From positions 1-41,754 of the forward strand of contig JASAOO010003328.1 in assembly GCA_030849075.1 (NCBI GenBank): a stretch of 41,754 bases of DNA, written 5' to 3'. Below, in pieces: positions 7,893 to 16,532 of this stretch. The position numbers and the translations under genes are program-made. The notes under the pieces were generated by a model. The model saw only the letters and a program-made list of their open reading frames with translations. It was not told where the DNA came from and ran no database searches. Numbering within the stretch: the stretch's first letter is position 1; every line of letters begins with the position of its first letter. This DNA is from Zelonia costaricensis (taxonomy: Eukaryota > Euglenozoa > Kinetoplastea > Trypanosomatida > Trypanosomatidae).

Positions 7893-9473
7893 TCACGCAG
7901 CGTCAGCGTGCGCACTGGGTGGGGCCGGCTGGCGCCACGGGACGAAGACGGGAGCGGGCGGCACGCCGCGGAACTCCTCGTAGAAGCCCGGGGCCCAGCT
8001 GAGCAGGTGCGTGTAGAACGTGTAGCTGGAGATGTCGCGCTCCCTCTTTAGCCGCTTCGTGTAACACCGCTCGACGATGTCTTCGGAGATGGTGAGCTGG
8101 TGGCCGCTCAGGAGCTTCTGATGCTGCAGAGCCCGCAGGACGTCAGCCTGGATCATGGCGGTGGCCTGCACGAGGTAGTCGACGGACACGCAGTGGCCCT
8201 CCTCGACGGCGCGGGCGAGGGCCATGGTGACGGAGTCGGACCAGTAGCTGAGGTACAGCTTCTCGCCCAGGTCGCTCAGCGGCTTCTCGGGCGTGCCCAC
8301 TTTACCCTCGCGGCGGGAGAGCTCGTAGCTGAGCTCGATGAGGAAGCGGCCGATGCCGCGGCTCTGGTACTGCGGCAGCACGAGGATGCAGGACAAGTTG
8401 TACGGCTCCGGCGTCTGCTTCTCCTTGCTGAAGTAGCCCAGCACCTGCAGCCCATGCGTCTCGATGGAGCAAAGCACGTAGAAGAGAAAGGGCGTCATGT
8501 CGTGATCGAGCGCCTTGTGCTCGAGGAAGAGCTTTGAGAGAAGCGCGAGGTGCTCGCAGAAGGTGGGCTCGAGCGAGCCGTCCAGCTCCAGCACCACGAG
8601 GCGGCGCACGGGGTCGCGGTAGATCTCGTTGCCGGGTGGGTGCCGCCGGCAGTCGAGCTGCAGGTGCCGCGCCACAGCGGAGTTGTCCAGGAACGGGCGC
8701 AGGCAAAAGGGGCACACGTGCAGCGAGAAGGAGCGCGTGGCGATCGGCCACTGCCGCGCCGCCATGCCGTGCCCCGCGCCCACACTGCCAGAGGCGCCGC
8801 TCGCTGCCACTCCGCTGCTGCCCGCTCCGCCGAGGCCGCCGCCGCCTCCCACGCCGGCGCCGCCGCTCGATGTGCCGGTGGACGGGACGAGTTGCAGCTC
8901 GGTGCTGCTTGTCACGCACTGCGAGGCGGTGTGCAGGCGCTGCTGCACCTCTGGCCGGGCGAGGTGGTAGGGGCTGAAGTACCACGTCTCGACCTCGTAG
9001 GGCCCCATGCAGATAGAGTAGATGTTCTTGGTCCGCGAGAAGAACGCGCTGTCACGGCGTGCACGCATCTTCGAGACCTTCACGAGGTGCGGCGCGGCGC
9101 CACCACCCTTGGCATTGGCGGACGCCTCCCCCGTGGGTCCGCTGACACCATCGCCGGTGCCCACAGCCGCCTCAGCGCTTTGCTGCTCCGTCGCGTGGCT
9201 TTGCCGGCGTGTCTTGATGCCGCTGGGCGACTGCTGCTCGTAAACGCCGCCGCTGCCGTGCTGCGCACGGCCCTGGTGCCGCTCCTTGAGGTCGCTGGCC
9301 TGCAGCCACTGGTCCAGTCGGCTGTCCTGCTCCACGTAGCGGATGTAGTACAGGAAGCCGCCGTGCGTGGCGTCCTCGGCCACCTCGAGCACCACCGCGG
9401 CATGAAAGGTGCCGTTGAGCAGCGCGTACACCTTTTGCTTCTCCTCGTACGCCGGGAGGGCACCGTTGGACAT
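7893..9473 (-). CDS. MYST-family histone acetyltransferase (526 aa)
   Basis: This nuclear enzyme transfers acetyl groups from acetyl-CoA to histone lysines. Residues about 12-65 form a chromo-barrel/Tudor-knot ('GFLYYIRYVEQDSRLDQWL'). A C2HC zinc finger uses C254, C257, H270 and C275. The MYST core follows: K320 at the autoacetylation site, catalytic C362 in 'LSCILVLPQYQ', the acetyl-CoA loop 'QYQSRGIG' at 368-375 and catalytic E396 in 'PEKPLSDLG'. All key residues are present. A Gly/Ala/Ser-rich insertion (about 200-240) separates 'WYFSPYH' (164-170) from the zinc finger. The first ATG is at 9473; codons just upstream include no ATG. It may be the HAT4 member of the Leishmania set (from memory), but I cannot separate paralogues from sequence alone. 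Confidence 0.95.
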   Translation of the reverse strand: MSNGALPAYEEKQKVYALLNGTFHAAVVLEVAEDATHGGFLYYIRYVEQDSRLDQWLQASDLKERHQGRAQHGSGGVYEQQSPSGIKTRRQSHATEQQSAEAAVGTGDGVSGPTGEASANAKGGGAAPHLVKVSKMRARRDSAFFSRTKNIYSICMGPYEVETWYFSPYHLARPEVQQRLHTASQCVTSSTELQLVPSTGTSSGGAGVGGGGGLGGAGSSGVAASGASGSVGAGHGMAARQWPIATRSFSLHVCPFCLRPFLDNSAVARHLQLDCRRHPPGNEIYRDPVRRLVVLELDGSLEPTFCEHLALLSKLFLEHKALDHDMTPFLFYVLCSIETHGLQVLGYFSKEKQTPEPYNLSCILVLPQYQSRGIGRFLIELSYELSRREGKVGTPEKPLSDLGEKLYLSYWSDSVTMALARAVEEGHCVSVDYLVQATAMIQADVLRALQHQKLLSGHQLTISEDIVERCYTKRLKRERDISSYTFYTHLLSWAPGFYEEFRGVPPAPVFVPWRQPAPPSAHADAA

Positions 9474-11442
9474 GACCGCCAAGAGTGCCGTGGGCGCACT
9501 TGCACCTTCAGTGAAGGCACGGCTCCAGTGTCGCTATTCGCTGAAACGACAGCACGTGGGGGTGCAGGCTTTGCGTTTGTGTGTGTGTGAGTGCCTGTGT
9601 GCCTGTGGGTGGCACGGAGGAGCTTCGGTGCGAACCGGGCGACGCGTGCGCAGCGGGAGTGCGTGACGACAGCGTTTCAGCGCAAGTATAAGGTCGAGTA
9701 CTTCAAACGTGTCAGGATCGGAGTTGGGCATGTGAAGAATGAGCGTTGGAAAGCGACTTCGTTGTGCAGCAGGAGTCGAGCACGCACTCGGCGCTGTGCG
9801 TGCGGTCTAACTGCCACTCTCCCAGCGCCGCATTGGAGCACGCAGCCCATCGAGCGGCCAGTCTCGACCGTACTCTGCATGTCGTCGGCTGACCACCTTC
9901 GCCGCCTTGTTCACAGCGAGAGCACCACCACGGGCCCGTGCCCGACGTGCTGTGGAGTTTCCCCTCACGTGCACGCGGCTTTGCGCACCAAGCGGGAAGG
10001 AGACTCGCGTGCGCGCATGGAGGTCGTTCAAGCGCGTGCCGCGGCGCAGCTGCCGCCTACCGCTTCACGTTTGCCCTGTCAAAGAGATCCCGTTGGTGCT
10101 TCAACGCGGTAGTACACAATGCCTGCGCTCAGGCGGTGGTTCAACACATGTGCAGACACATTTTAGCCATGGGCGAGCGGTGCGGCACCAGCCAGCACAC
10201 GTCAACGCTTTTTTTTTTTTTTTTTTGCAGCCCAACGCTGCGCGGCTGGTGCGCCCTTACGTGCGCGCTCGCAATTCGTGAAGAGGCCGGTGGGGCGGAC
10301 GGGGGAAGGGGTCAACGTTATGGTCCGTCGCTCGCACACCGTCACGGACTGTCGAGGAGAAGGAAGAAGGGAAGGGGGTTGCGGGAGGGGAGGGGGGGGC
10401 GGAGAACAGGAGGTGGGCGGAGGGAGGGAGGGGTGGTGGTGAGGGGGAGCTGCGCAGAGATGTCAGGGGTCTCGGCCACGACACCGTTCACGCTACAGCG
10501 CACAGAGTCCGCATTCAGCATACGTCCGCGTTGCGGGAAAAGGGAAGCTAGAGGGTGGAAAAGAACAACGATGCGCACAGCCACACAGAACCGGTGACTT
10601 TGCAAGAGGACAGACAACAAAGCAAAAGAGAGATATACGGGGTTGGCTCGAAGGCCCTGACAGGGGAGGGGAGGGCGCGGAGTGATGGTGAGTGGCGTGA
10701 AACGCCGATGAAACACTTCGGCAGCCCACGGGTCACCAAAAACAAAAAGGTGAGTGCGGGGTCGAGCTGCGCCAGCCTGGTGCCGGCACTGTCTGTGAGC
10801 CGTTGTATAGAGGAGAAAGCTGCCGCACAGCGCACTTTCCTTTGTAAAGAGTGGAGAGCTTCTCAGCTTTGCAAGCGGCCACAGACGTCCTCTTCCAGTT
10901 AGGAAACAAGCGGTTCAACAAAGAAGATGAACAGGGGTTGGTGGCCATGGGTCAAAGGGCTAGAAGTGAAGTCGAGGTAGGAGGCGCGAATGCTACAGAA
11001 GACGTGCACACACAGACGTGGCTGGGCCGGGATGTGAAGGAGAGGGGGGGGCGCATGGAAGGGTCGAAGGCTGCTCGTGGAGGTGCAGGTGCGCAGCGCA
11101 GTTCAGACAGAGCGCAACGTCCCCCCCTCCTCCATGGAGACAGAGCAAAAGCCGCCGCTGACGCAGAAACAAACAAACAAAAGAACGCGAACACACAAGG
11201 ATACACGCGTACGCGCGTACTCGTACACGTACAGCAGCAAGTGAGCCCCGGTAAAATCCGATGGAAGTTGCACGAGGTGGAGGGAGGGGGAGGGGTGGAG
11301 CGGTAGAGACCTGCGGCTACACAGAGACCGCAAAGAGAGGAAGGGGGCGACACTACTGCGACGACCTCGTGACACAACAGTGCGCACGCGCGCTGTGCCT
11401 CCCCTTCCTCTCCTCCGTCGCCACTTCCACAGCGACATTGCA
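9474..11442. other. Long intergenic region between nucleoside hydrolase and HAT
   Basis: Almost 2 kb with no supported gene on either strand. A minus-strand AG at 9542-9541 after 'CTGTCGTTTC' may be the HAT acceptor. A T18 tract followed by GCAG is on the + strand at 10209-10230, and there are purine tracts at 10362-10450, 10665-10680 and 11275-11300. It is mostly the probable 3' UTR of the hydrolase gene. Its length would allow a degenerate retroposon (SIDER type), but I cannot recognise a signature by eye. Confidence 0.5.
10209..10230 (+). repeat. T18 tract followed by GCAG
   Basis: Eighteen T residues are followed directly by GCAG. On the + strand this has the form of a splice acceptor; on the transcribed strand it is an A18 tract in a probable 3' UTR. 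The heptamer CAACGCT occurs on both sides (10203-10209 and 10233-10239). Confidence 0.7.
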
Positions 11443-12501
11443 TCAAATCTGGTACAGCAGCATGTCCTTCATGACTTCCAGAAAGCTCGCATTGTCGACG
11501 CGCGTGATGAGCTCACAGTTGCGCCACCGTCCGCGCTTCGCCATGGACTGCTCCGTGCCGTACCAGTCCAGGCACGTCTGCCCACGCGTCTCGCTCCCGT
11601 GCAGTTCCACGGTGCAGTAAGTGAGGAAGCGGTCGCGGATGCTCTCCGGGAACAGCGCGGCTACAACAGCCACGGCGTCTGGGATGACGCACGTGTTGTC
11701 CTGCGTTGCCTCGGCGTCGCCGGTGTCCGCCTTGGTGCCGTCCGCGTGTGGCCGCGTGAAGGTCTCCAGGCGCTGGAAGACCTTCTCAATAAACACCTGG
11801 AAGCGGTTCTGCTCCTTGCCCCCGTCCTCACGGCGCCCGATCCACTCGTCGAAGAAGTTCCAGGTCATGGAGCAGTCGACGGTGACCTCCCACGACACAA
11901 CGCGGACGGGGCGCATGTGACGCTGTTTGAAGACGACTAGCGCCGCCTCGGGGTCGCAGTGCATGTTGAACTCCGCCGTGAGGTTTGAGTTGCCCTTCGC
12001 CTCGCTCGCACCGCCCATGACGGTGATGGCCGGCTCCGTCTCGCTGCCGAGCACGCCGAAGACATCAGGCGCCAGCCGCATGGCAAGCGCCACGTTCGTC
12101 AGCGGGCCAAGGCAGATGAGCTGGTAGACGGTGTCCTCGTCCGGCTTGGCGGCGCGCAGCAGCTCCGTGATGGCGAGGGCGGCGTGCGTGCGGGACTGCG
12201 CAGGCACCCGTGCTGAGGGTGGGAAGTCCGCGTCGCCGAAGCCGTCCTTGCCAAAGCCGCCCCACTGCACCGTCTCCACGTCCGCCACGAGCGGGGCCTC
12301 GGCGCCCTTGTAGAAGGGGATGTCGCGCTCGAAGACGTCCAGCAGCTTGCCAATGTTCTCCATGCCCTGGTCAGCGTTCACGTTACCCCACACCACCGTC
12401 ACGGCAATGACGTCGGTGTTGGGGGCCGCCAGAGCGGCCATGATGCCAATGGCATCGTCGCCGCCACAGTCCGTGTCGATGATGATCTTTCGGCGGGGCA
12501 T
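11443..12501 (-). CDS. Inosine/guanosine-type nucleoside hydrolase (352 aa)
   Basis: This enzyme hydrolyses the N-glycosidic bond of purine nucleosides for base salvage, essential to organisms without purine synthesis. The calcium- and ribose-binding N-terminus is 'IIIDTDCGGDDA' (residues 6-17), with Cys where most relatives have Pro in DTDPG. Later family motifs are 'MGGASEAKGNSNLTAEFNMHCDPEAA' in the middle (the GN and EFN..DPEAA elements) and 'VELHGSETRGQTCLDW' near the C-terminus, with the calcium-site Asp. The length is normal. The ATG at 12501 begins right before the motif. The acceptor AG is at 12519-12518 after a long C/T tract opposite 12520-12570. Substrate preference is inferred from the family and is less sure than the reaction. 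Confidence 0.93.
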   Translation of the reverse strand: MPRRKIIIDTDCGGDDAIGIMAALAAPNTDVIAVTVVWGNVNADQGMENIGKLLDVFERDIPFYKGAEAPLVADVETVQWGGFGKDGFGDADFPPSARVPAQSRTHAALAITELLRAAKPDEDTVYQLICLGPLTNVALAMRLAPDVFGVLGSETEPAITVMGGASEAKGNSNLTAEFNMHCDPEAALVVFKQRHMRPVRVVSWEVTVDCSMTWNFFDEWIGRREDGGKEQNRFQVFIEKVFQRLETFTRPHADGTKADTGDAEATQDNTCVIPDAVAVVAALFPESIRDRFLTYCTVELHGSETRGQTCLDWYGTEQSMAKRGRWRNCELITRVDNASFLEVMKDMLLYQI

Positions 12502-13365
12502 GGCGAGGTGCGACGCGCTCAGAGCGGACGGCAGAGGATGACAGAACAGCGTGTGGGGAGGGGGGGGGGGCGATAGAGGCGTTCTAAGACAGCGTGCGAG
12601 CTCGCGGTACCGGGCAGGGGAGGGGAGGGAGCTGAGATGTCGTGTGCTTGGTGAGCGGTGGCGGTGGTGGGAAAAAGACAAGCAGGAGAAAGGCAAAAAA
12701 GGGGCGGGTCTACCGGGGATAGGCAAGGCGCTGCGTACGGCTGTGAAGGCGCGACGTGGTCAGCAAGTGGGAAGACGCACGGAGGCGAAAGGCGGCGATG
12801 CAGCTACTTCGAAGGCAAAGAAAAAAAGGCGCGAGTGGGGCGGGGGGGGGGATGTGGCGGTGGGAGGGGGAAAGAGGATGCGAAGTCGAGAAGGTGCAGA
12901 CGGAGCGGAGGCGGCGGTGTACAACGTCCCAAACGACGCTCATGCGACGCCGCGCTGACGCCTGTGTCCGGCTTCCCGCGGCGCACAGAAGTGGGCGCAC
13001 GAGGCGTGCCGCACACTCCTCCGTGGCGGCGACCAAAGGCAAACGCAGAGCGCATCTATTTGACTGCAGTTCCGAGGCGGTGCCTTGGGCACTGCTCGCA
13101 TTGGCTCGTGCTGCTGCTTCTGTACTCTCGACATGGAGGCGCGAAGGAAAGAAAGAAAGCGCGCCAGCCGCCTGTGCCGGCGCCGGCTGCGCTCATCTCT
13201 CCCTCCCCGTGCCACTCTCACACGTGAGCTCGACACGCCTCGTGCCTCCATCTATGTAGCATCTAGATGTATGCCGCACCCCTGCTTGCAAGGGCGAGGG
13301 GAAAGACGGGGGGACCGTGGTCCACACCACCTCCATCGCCTAGACCCACATGCGCTCGGTTCGCT
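12502..13365. other. Intergenic region between the polyproline gene and nucleoside hydrolase
   Basis: 864 nt. The hydrolase acceptor lies at 12519-12518. Purine tracts with G-runs occur at 12551-12572, about 12610-12630 and 12837-12880. The remainder is probably the 3' UTR of the polyproline protein gene. No gene is supported. Confidence 0.55.
12518..12570 (-). promoter_or_regulatory. Trans-splice acceptor of the nucleoside hydrolase gene
   Basis: A minus-strand C/T-rich tract opposite 12520-12570, including a run of ten C, leads to AG at 12519-12518, 17 nt before the ATG at 12501. Inferred from layout only. Confidence 0.5.
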
Positions 13366-14415
13366 CTACTTGTCCTGTGGCAGGCCGTGGTACCGGTAGT
13401 GGTTGTACTGCCGCTGTGGGTCGAAGGTGCCGCCGTAGCGGCGCAAGAGGTAGCTGCCGTTGTACGCCGCCGGGTACGGCCCTGCTGCTGCTGCTGCTGC
13501 TGCGCCGCCGCCGCTGCTTCGCTTTGGCGGCCCCTGCGGGGAGGCGGTGCGGCGGCTCTGCGGGCTCCGTTCGGCCTTGCGTATGGCTGCGACCTGCTCC
13601 ATGAGCAGCTCATACGCACTTTTGCGGAAGGCCGGCGGCGCCGACGCCGCGGCGGGAGCTGCGGGAGGGGGCGCGGCGCTGCTGGCCTGCTGTGCCGCCT
13701 CCGCAAACGCACGCTCTGCTTCTGCCCCGGCTGCGTTGATGCGAGCGACAGCGTCGGCGACGGCATGGCGGCGGTGCTCCACCGGCGTGTCGCCCTGCCG
13801 CGCGTACCCGGGCGATTGCGTGATGGTGAAGGCGGTGCGGTTGTCGTTGCGCAGGAGGCCGACGTCATGGCGGCCAACGTGCTGCAGGCTCTGCACAATA
13901 TTTGCCATGAGCGTGCCGACGTCGTAGTTGGAGAGGACGTACAACTTGCACACCTCGTCGCGAACCCGCTCATCCACTTCGAGGTAGCGCGTCCCTTCCA
14001 TGTTGGGAACAGGCGCTCGCGTCGCGCCCTCCAGGGCCTGCCACGCTTCAACCGAGACAGGCTGGATGGGCGGCACCGCAGGCGCTGGCGGGGGCGGCGG
14101 GGGAAGTGGAGCGGCGGCCGGCGCGGGGGCCGGGGGCGCGAGGGGTAGCGTCGTAGGCGGTGCCGTGGGCAGCGGCGGGGAAGCGGGCGCTGGCGCGCTC
14201 GGGACCGCCACCGGCGGAGGTGGTGGCAGCGGGACCGGTGCGCTCACTGTGGGCGGAGGCGGCGGCACAAACACGCTCGGCGGTGGGGGCAGGGGAACGG
14301 CGGCAGGTGGCGGCGGAGGCGGCACCGACACCACCGGCGGGGGTGGGGGTGGCACCGCGGCGGGTGGCGGCGGCGGCGGTACCGCGGCCGGAGGAGGTGG
14401 TGGTGGTACCGACAT
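13366..14415 (-). CDS. Polyproline-rich protein with FH1-like N-terminus (349 aa)
   Basis: The first 120 or so residues consist of repeated blocks of five to seven Pro separated by Ala/Val/Ser, like the profilin- and SH3-binding FH1 region of formins, but no FH2 domain follows. Residues about 122-200 form a conserved-looking domain ('SVEAWQALEG', 'RYLEVDERVRDEVCKLYVLSNYDVGTL'), then an Ala/Glu helical part, a second Ala/Pro-rich linker, and an Ala8 run encoded by a (GCA)n microsatellite opposite 13482-13503. The C-terminus is Tyr/Arg/Asn-rich. I do not recognise the family. An actin or RNA-binding scaffold role is speculation. The first AG after the upstream pyrimidine tract is at 14419-14418, only 2 nt before the ATG. 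Confidence 0.8.
   Translation of the reverse strand: MSVPPPPPPAAVPPPPPPAAVPPPPPPVVSVPPPPPPAAVPLPPPPSVFVPPPPPTVSAPVPLPPPPPVAVPSAPAPASPPLPTAPPTTLPLAPPAPAPAAAPLPPPPPPAPAVPPIQPVSVEAWQALEGATRAPVPNMEGTRYLEVDERVRDEVCKLYVLSNYDVGTLMANIVQSLQHVGRHDVGLLRNDNRTAFTITQSPGYARQGDTPVEHRRHAVADAVARINAAGAEAERAFAEAAQQASSAAPPPAAPAAASAPPAFRKSAYELLMEQVAAIRKAERSPQSRRTASPQGPPKRSSGGGAAAAAAAGPYPAAYNGSYLLRRYGGTFDPQRQYNHYRYHGLPQDK
13482..13503 (+). repeat. (CTG)n coding microsatellite
   Basis: About seven CTG units. On the coding (minus) strand they encode the poly-Ala run near the C-terminus of the polyproline protein. The length is likely to vary between strains. Confidence 0.8.
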
Positions 14416-14990
14416 GACTGAGCGGTGGAACGCGTAGTGGTTGTGAGGTGGGAGACGGCGTGCCGGTTTTCGTTTTCGGCAAGTCGGCCTGCGCTAAAGG
14501 CGGTGATGCTCGCGCGCGTGCACGCGTCGTGCTTGGAGAAGGTGCTGTCGAGGTGGCGGCAAAGGAGGGAGCGGTGCGGCACGCTTTGCGTGGCGGACAG
14601 CCGCGAGCTGCGAGGCTACCAACTAGGATACTTGAAAACGGTACATCCACGTACCTCTTGGCAAAAACTGCAATTGAGGCCCATAAACATCGGCGACGCT
14701 GCTCAAAGCCGCACGCCCTCTTCGTGACGCACAATGGGAAGAATCCTCTGTCGATTGTTGAGATTGGGGCGAGGTGCAAGCCACCACACGATCGCGCTAT
14801 CAAAGGGGCCTCCCTGCAAAGATCGGGAGCTGTGAACCAAGACGGAAACGCATAGGAGCATCAGCGATAGGGGTACAGACCCACGCACGCAGACACCTAC
14901 GGCGGGGCCATGTTGTGGCTTGAGCAGGGCTGCCGCTGAGTGCCGCTTCGGCCTCGATTGGCCCTCTTTCCCGCACACCCCCTTGACACG
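14416..14990. other. Intergenic region between the membrane J-protein and polyproline genes
   Basis: 575 nt. A minus-strand C/T-rich stretch opposite about 14420-14460 supplies the acceptor of the polyproline gene. Otherwise I see nothing beyond a probable 3' UTR of the J-protein gene. Confidence 0.5.
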
Positions 14991-16532
14991 TCAGACCGCA
15001 GCCTCCTGCGTCTTGGCGTTCATCTCGCCCGCGTCGTAGGACTTCTTTGTCTTGGGATCGTGCAGAATCTTGTAGGCCTCGATGATGCGCTGCATGTGGC
15101 GCTTCTTGTTCTCTGCCTCGAGCTCGGGGTGAACGTCGGGGTGGTGGGTGCGCACGGCTGCGCGAAAGGCCTTGGTGATGTCCTTTGCGGTCGCGGAGAA
15201 CTCCTTGCCCTGCAGGCCGAGCAGCTCGTAGTAGCCGAGCGGATCGACGTCCGCCAAGTCGGTGCGGCGGCGGTTCTTTGGATCGAAGTGGTTGCCGCGC
15301 GCGCGTGCCCGATCACGCGCAGCCTCCTCCTTGACCCGCTGCTCAAAGGCGTCCTTGGCGCGCGCCTGCCGGCGCAGCTCCTCACGGTACTCGTACTCCT
15401 CTTTCTCCTCTTCCTCCGGCGTCCACCGGTAGCCCGCGCTGTCGGCGACGAGGTTCAGCACGCCGACAGACTTCAGCTGCGCCAGCTGCTGCACCTGCTC
15501 CCGCACGTAGCGCGTCCGCCGCAGCGCCTGCGCCACGGCAGTGGAGGAGACGCCGGCGGTCAGAGCCGCCGCGGTGGCGATGCCGGGGTCGACGAGCGGG
15601 GCGAGGCTGAGCAGCGTACCCGCCACCGCCGCCGCCGCGACGCCCAGTCGCCGGCGCCGTGGCACGTGCAGCACCGGCCCCACCACCTTGCCGGTTGCTC
15701 CACAGACAAAGGCTGGCACCGGCGTCGCGTGCGACACGGTCGACACCATCAATTTGTAGAGGGGCAGGAAGACCGGGCGAATGCCTGTGGCGATCATGTG
15801 CAGGCTGGTTACCGCAACGTTGCTCTTGACAAAGGAGCCGTGAAACTTGCGCAGCTCCCGGTCGATGCGGTTCATCACGACGCGGCGGTTGACGCGCCGC
15901 TCCATCACGGAGAGGGCTGTGATGGTGGACATGGTGAAGGGGATTATGGTGGGGCGGTGCGGCATCTTTTCCACCTCCTGCAGCAGCTCAAATCGTGAGA
16001 GAAGCATTGACGGGACGTGAGTGCCGCTCAGGCACCGCTCGACAACCGCGAGGGGCTCGCGGTAGGAGGCGGAGACTTGGTTCATGGGCATGTACTCGCC
16101 GAAGGGGTAGTTAAATACGTACTGCGGCCCCTCGAGCCACACAAAGAAGTGCGGCTGTGTAACGTTTGTGCGGTCGTGCTGGAGGAGTTCGGCTTTGAAG
16201 GTGCCCGCCGCCGACGTCTCGGTGAGCCAGAACGGCATCAAGAAACGCTCCACGCCTTCAATTTCGACGGCTGTGCCGTGGTGCCGGCAGACGCGGTCGA
16301 CAGCCTCGGCGTCGCTAATGTGAAAAGGGATGCCGTAAGCCTTCTTGTTAATGATCGTGCTTGACTTCTCTAGCCGATCAGCGTTGACGGCGAAGGCCGC
16401 CACGCTTTTCTCCTCCGTGTTGCCGCGTGCGTCTTCGAAGAATGACGTGAAGTGCCGCAGCACAACGGTGCCGCGGCGGAAGCCATCGGGACGCCACCCC
16501 ACCAGGGCTGTGCGAGTCACCACCCCTCGCAT
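14991..16532 (-). CDS. Membrane J-domain protein with C-terminal DnaJ domain, probably mitochondrial (513 aa)
   Basis: The J domain is at the C-terminus (about 440-508), beginning 'DPLGYYELLGL' and carrying the Hsp70-stimulating HPD motif at 464-466 ('THHPDVHPE'). The N-terminus is rich in Arg with hydrophobic residues and few acids, suggesting a mitochondrial presequence. Residues about 255-345 contain hydrophobic stretches ('SLHMIATGIRPVFLPLY' and 'LGVAAAAVAGTLLSLAPLV') consistent with membrane segments, followed by an Arg/Glu-rich helix before the J domain. There is no Gly/Phe region or zinc finger, so it is a type III J-protein. It probably anchors an Hsp70 at a mitochondrial membrane; substrate unknown. 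An AG falls inside codons 2-3 (16527-16526), so a later start cannot be excluded. Confidence 0.88.
   Translation of the reverse strand: MRGVVTRTALVGWRPDGFRRGTVVLRHFTSFFEDARGNTEEKSVAAFAVNADRLEKSSTIINKKAYGIPFHISDAEAVDRVCRHHGTAVEIEGVERFLMPFWLTETSAAGTFKAELLQHDRTNVTQPHFFVWLEGPQYVFNYPFGEYMPMNQVSASYREPLAVVERCLSGTHVPSMLLSRFELLQEVEKMPHRPTIIPFTMSTITALSVMERRVNRRVVMNRIDRELRKFHGSFVKSNVAVTSLHMIATGIRPVFLPLYKLMVSTVSHATPVPAFVCGATGKVVGPVLHVPRRRRLGVAAAAVAGTLLSLAPLVDPGIATAAALTAGVSSTAVAQALRRTRYVREQVQQLAQLKSVGVLNLVADSAGYRWTPEEEEKEEYEYREELRRQARAKDAFEQRVKEEAARDRARARGNHFDPKNRRRTDLADVDPLGYYELLGLQGKEFSATAKDITKAFRAAVRTHHPDVHPELEAENKKRHMQRIIEAYKILHDPKTKKSYDAGEMNAKTQEAAV

Noticed and set aside
9474..9482. HAT start at 9482
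   Set aside because: That codon is TTG; the first ATG is at 9473.
14940..15998. 352-codon open frame on the + strand
   Set aside because: It is antisense to the membrane J-protein, is rich in His/Leu/Arg/Val/Gly as expected of a shadow of GC-rich coding sequence, and shows no domain.
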